Below are positions 34,520-36,880 of a DNA stretch of 36,880 nt, piece by piece; position 1 is the stretch's first letter, and each line of letters starts with the position of its first letter. Source of the DNA: Ignavibacteria bacterium (GTDB lineage Bacteria > Bacteroidota > Ignavibacteria > Ignavibacteriales > Melioribacteraceae); assembly GCA_016873835.1 (NCBI GenBank), contig VGVY01000012.1, forward strand, positions 1 through 36,880, read 5' to 3'. Both the position numbers and the translations under genes were made by a program. The notes below the pieces were generated by a model. It was not told the origin of the DNA, ran no database searches, and saw only the letters and a list, made by a program, of their open reading frames with translations.

Positions 34520-36865
34520 TTATTCTGTAACTTTTTTTAATTCTCTTGTATGTTTATAAAATTCATTAAGTGAAAGTTCTCTCAAAAATAGAATTCCTTT
34601 TGCTGAACGTATACGCGGATGCAGATGCGTGAGAAAAAACTCTTTGCCCAAACATTCTCTTATTGTATAGTATTGTTCAACATGTATTTTTTGAACGAGT
34701 CTATTGAAGGGACCATCATATTCCCAGCTAGGAAAACTTGCACCGCGCTGAGAACTGAAACTCTGTAAAAATGTATTTTCGAGTATTGCAAAAGAATTTA
34801 AACTAACCGGCACATAAATATTTGCTTCTGCCGGATGAAAACGATACCAAACATTTCGGTAGCCCCAAACTTTAATATTAGAATTACCCGAATGTTTTTC
34901 ATAAAGCTGAAGTGCCTCTGAGACTGCTTGCATTACTTTATAATGAGTATCGGGTCCGCTTCCTTCGGGGTCGAATGCAACAGTTACAATAGTTGGATTT
35001 ACTTTTTTCATCAAATTGAAAATTGGAATTACATCTCTATCAATTTCTGGCACTTCTGTAAAGATATCTCCTTGATAAAAACCAAGCCGCAAATGAGAAA
35101 CATCTTCAACACTAAATCCATAATAACCCCAAAAAATTTCGCTTTCAAATTCTCTTTGCATTCCTTTTAATTTCTGAACATAGGTAATATCTTTTTTGCC
35201 GGGGTATTGAGTTTTAAAGTAATTGATAAGTTCATTAACCCGATCTTTTATATACACCAAACTTTCTTCGTCATAAATATCCATTATGTTGCGAAGTAAT
35301 CTTCTTGCGAGCGCTTCGTTTTTAAGTGTGCGCGAATATCCGGCGACTCCATCAAGATAATGCATAACATCACGATTTTTTCCGTCAATGTTTTTTCTAT
35401 TGAAATAATTTTCATCGAATTTTTTTTGGAATAGTCCGGAGTTTATGAAGTTTAATAAATTCTCCATCAAGTTCAACATAAAAGAATTAGTAACAGCAGT
35501 AAATCCGCTCGTCAAATAAGAAAAGTGATGTTTGTTAAGAGGATTTCTTACTAAGTGAGTGATGTAAGGAAGATATGCTAATTCAATATCATCATGATGA
35601 GGAGCTGTGTGTAAAATCGTTTCATTCTCAATTACATTCATTCCTTTTTCGAGTCTGCTAATTAAACTTTGTTCGACTTCATTAGTTATTTCGTTAGTGC
35701 TTTTTTTAAGTTTATCCTTAATAAGGTTTGTGATTTTATTTTGGCTGAAATCAATTTCATCAAGCAGAGATAATTTTCTCGATTTTTCAACTACAAGGTT
35801 AATAATACTTCTTTCAATCGAATGCTGTGAAATTGGAGATTCATGTTCAACTTCTACAAATCTTCTTTCGCTTAATCTTAATGTAGCACCACGTGTTAAA
35901 AAGAATCTCGCATTCTTAAGTCGCTGTAATGCAGTGGCTGGATATTTATTTGATTCATCATTTTGTATTGAATCCCTAATTATGTTAGCTTTTGCTTCAC
36001 CTGCTGCAATAATAATTGCAGTTGCATCTCTATTATATGTTATTGTATCAAGACCAATTGTAATCACAAGTCTATTTCGAGCAACTTCAATTCCGCCTAA
36101 ATCCGTAGCTGCTGCTGCTTGTGTTTCATAATTTGTGTTAATGAGTCGTGTTGTTGAAAAATGGTCGCTTCCTTGAACATTAAATCCGATGTGCCCGTCA
36201 GGTCCTATTCCACCTAGGAAAAATCCAATTCCTCCAATTGCTCTAATCTGCCTTTCATAACTTGTACAATATTCATCTATTATTTCAATCGTCTCTTTTT
36301 GCAGTCTTTCAATTCTTGAACTGGCCCATCTTGTCCTTAGGGATAAATCAACTTTCTGATCCGAAAAAATTTCGTTAAGTGAAAGTTTTTCTGCAGTCGG
36401 AATTTTATTGATATTCATCAACAAGGCATTTTTTGCATTTAGACCCCACATCTTGAAATAATATTTTTGAATGTAATAATAAAAACTATTATGCTGATTA
36501 CTATCAATTGGATAAAACTCATCAATTTGAACAAACTTAAGTCCATCGAGTGATGGTTTTGAATTAACATTAATTTCGATATTGGAAATAATTTTTTTAA
36601 TCGGCTCAGTGTCCCACTCATTTAATATTTTTGCTACCCATTTGATGAAATGCTCGGGAGTTTTACCGGTTGGCAACGATATAACACCATTGGGATTATC
36701 AATTACCCATTCTATAAAACGAAGCGCAGTTAATTTTCCGAGTTCTGGAAAACTATCTACTTGTATAACTGGAATTTTTTCTGTCGGTTCATAAATTAAT
36801 TTTTTACCGGATGCTGATAAATAAAATTGCTCTACCTTAGAATCGGTATGCATTCGATTCTTCAT
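34520..36865 (-). CDS. nagB: Glucosamine-6-phosphate deaminase fused to LmbE/PIG-L deacetylase-like domain
   Basis: The 781 residues join two enzymes. The NagB domain (~30-335) has SLPTGKTP, QIDEF (Asp115, general base position), the insert around 145-200 and GGIGPDGHIGFN (Asp223-Gly-His225). NagB converts glucosamine-6-P to fructose-6-P and ammonia. After a helical linker, an LmbE/PIG-L domain starts at HTAPHHDDIEL (zinc motif, 421-426) and has a second motif GPDTHYKV near 640. That family removes acetyl groups from GlcNAc-containing substrates. Such long NagB proteins are known in Bacteroidota. ATG 36865 is 15 bp from the window edge, and the frame stays open upstream, so the true start could lie outside. 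No nagA is seen here. Confidence 0.85.
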   Translation of the reverse strand: MKNRMHTDSKVEQFYLSASGKKLIYEPTEKIPVIQVDSFPELGKLTALRFIEWVIDNPNGVISLPTGKTPEHFIKWVAKILNEWDTEPIKKIISNIEINVNSKPSLDGLKFVQIDEFYPIDSNQHNSFYYYIQKYYFKMWGLNAKNALLMNINKIPTAEKLSLNEIFSDQKVDLSLRTRWASSRIERLQKETIEIIDEYCTSYERQIRAIGGIGFFLGGIGPDGHIGFNVQGSDHFSTTRLINTNYETQAAAATDLGGIEVARNRLVITIGLDTITYNRDATAIIIAAGEAKANIIRDSIQNDESNKYPATALQRLKNARFFLTRGATLRLSERRFVEVEHESPISQHSIERSIINLVVEKSRKLSLLDEIDFSQNKITNLIKDKLKKSTNEITNEVEQSLISRLEKGMNVIENETILHTAPHHDDIELAYLPYITHLVRNPLNKHHFSYLTSGFTAVTNSFMLNLMENLLNFINSGLFQKKFDENYFNRKNIDGKNRDVMHYLDGVAGYSRTLKNEALARRLLRNIMDIYDEESLVYIKDRVNELINYFKTQYPGKKDITYVQKLKGMQREFESEIFWGYYGFSVEDVSHLRLGFYQGDIFTEVPEIDRDVIPIFNLMKKVNPTIVTVAFDPEGSGPDTHYKVMQAVSEALQLYEKHSGNSNIKVWGYRNVWYRFHPAEANIYVPVSLNSFAILENTFLQSFSSQRGASFPSWEYDGPFNRLVQKIHVEQYYTIRECLGKEFFLTHLHPRIRSAKGILFLRELSLNEFYKHTRELKKVTE

Positions 36866-36880
36866 ATCGTTTTTGATTTC

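Noticed and set aside
35607-36131. 174-codon open frame antisense to nagB
   Set aside because: It lies fully inside the opposite-strand NagB-LmbE gene, whose protein motifs are clear. Its translation is low-complexity and hydrophobic, as expected from an AT-rich shadow frame.

Overview
This window looks like chromosomal DNA from an AT-rich Bacteroidota/Chlorobi-group bacterium, most likely Ignavibacteria-like. The main clue is three intact secreted proteins and one broken one with type IX secretion system (T9SS) type A C-terminal sorting domains (NYPNPFNP...LKVYN..GQ...LASGVY...KKMLLIK pattern). A PorV/PorQ-family barrel, a carboxypeptidase-regulatory TonB-dependent receptor and a propeller-type sensor kinase fit the same group. 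The assignment is inference from protein style; no rRNA or tRNA gene was seen.

Layout. (1) 1-2696 is a gene graveyard on the + strand. A T9SS-sorted BNR/sialidase-like protein is broken by stops and a frameshift and is joined to the last ~33 codons of a gamma-glutamyltransferase. Remnants of a poly-gamma-glutamate synthesis locus follow (pgsB with two in-frame stops, fused by deletion to the end of pgsW). (2) 11566-2702 is a tight leftward run of six genes: GT2 glycosyltransferase, DUF4922 HIT-like protein, FAD/Fe-S oxidoreductase, alpha-oxoamine synthase, diaminopimelate decarboxylase and NagZ. (3) 20529-11717 is a leftward five-gene surface/secretion cassette (TonB receptor, T9SS FnIII protein, PorV/PorQ-like barrel, IPT/TIG lipoprotein, T9SS propeller protein) ending in a clear hairpin terminator. 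(4) 27058-20648 encodes a Reg_prop/Y_Y_Y sensor histidine kinase, a NarL/FixJ response regulator and a secreted GHL10 (DigH/YddW-like) glycosyl hydrolase with a T9SS domain. (5) 27265-33862 runs rightward: GHL10 lipoprotein, BadF-type amino-sugar kinase, AmpG-like transporter, NlpC/P60 endopeptidase and L-Ala-D/L-Glu epimerase. (6) 36865-33911 holds a NagB-LmbE fusion, a REP-like palindrome and a RAYT-type Y1 transposase that itself contains two more REP-like units.

How the genes may work together. Regions 4-6 plus NagZ and LysA make a coherent cell-wall salvage set. GHL10 enzymes would cut stripped peptidoglycan glycan strands, NlpC/P60 would release L-Ala-gamma-D-Glu, the epimerase would convert it, AmpG would import muropeptides or amino sugars, the kinase would phosphorylate amino sugar, NagZ would release GlcNAc, and NagB-LmbE could take GlcNAc-6-P towards fructose-6-P. 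No separate nagA, murQ, anmK or ampD is visible here. The two GHL10 genes flank the two-component system, and a shared 19-bp sequence lies upstream of both, suggesting they are co-regulated by it.

The most unusual signals are the salvage locus with its own sensor system, the REP-like units translated inside the transposase with covarying palindromic cores, and the collapsed poly-gamma-glutamate locus.
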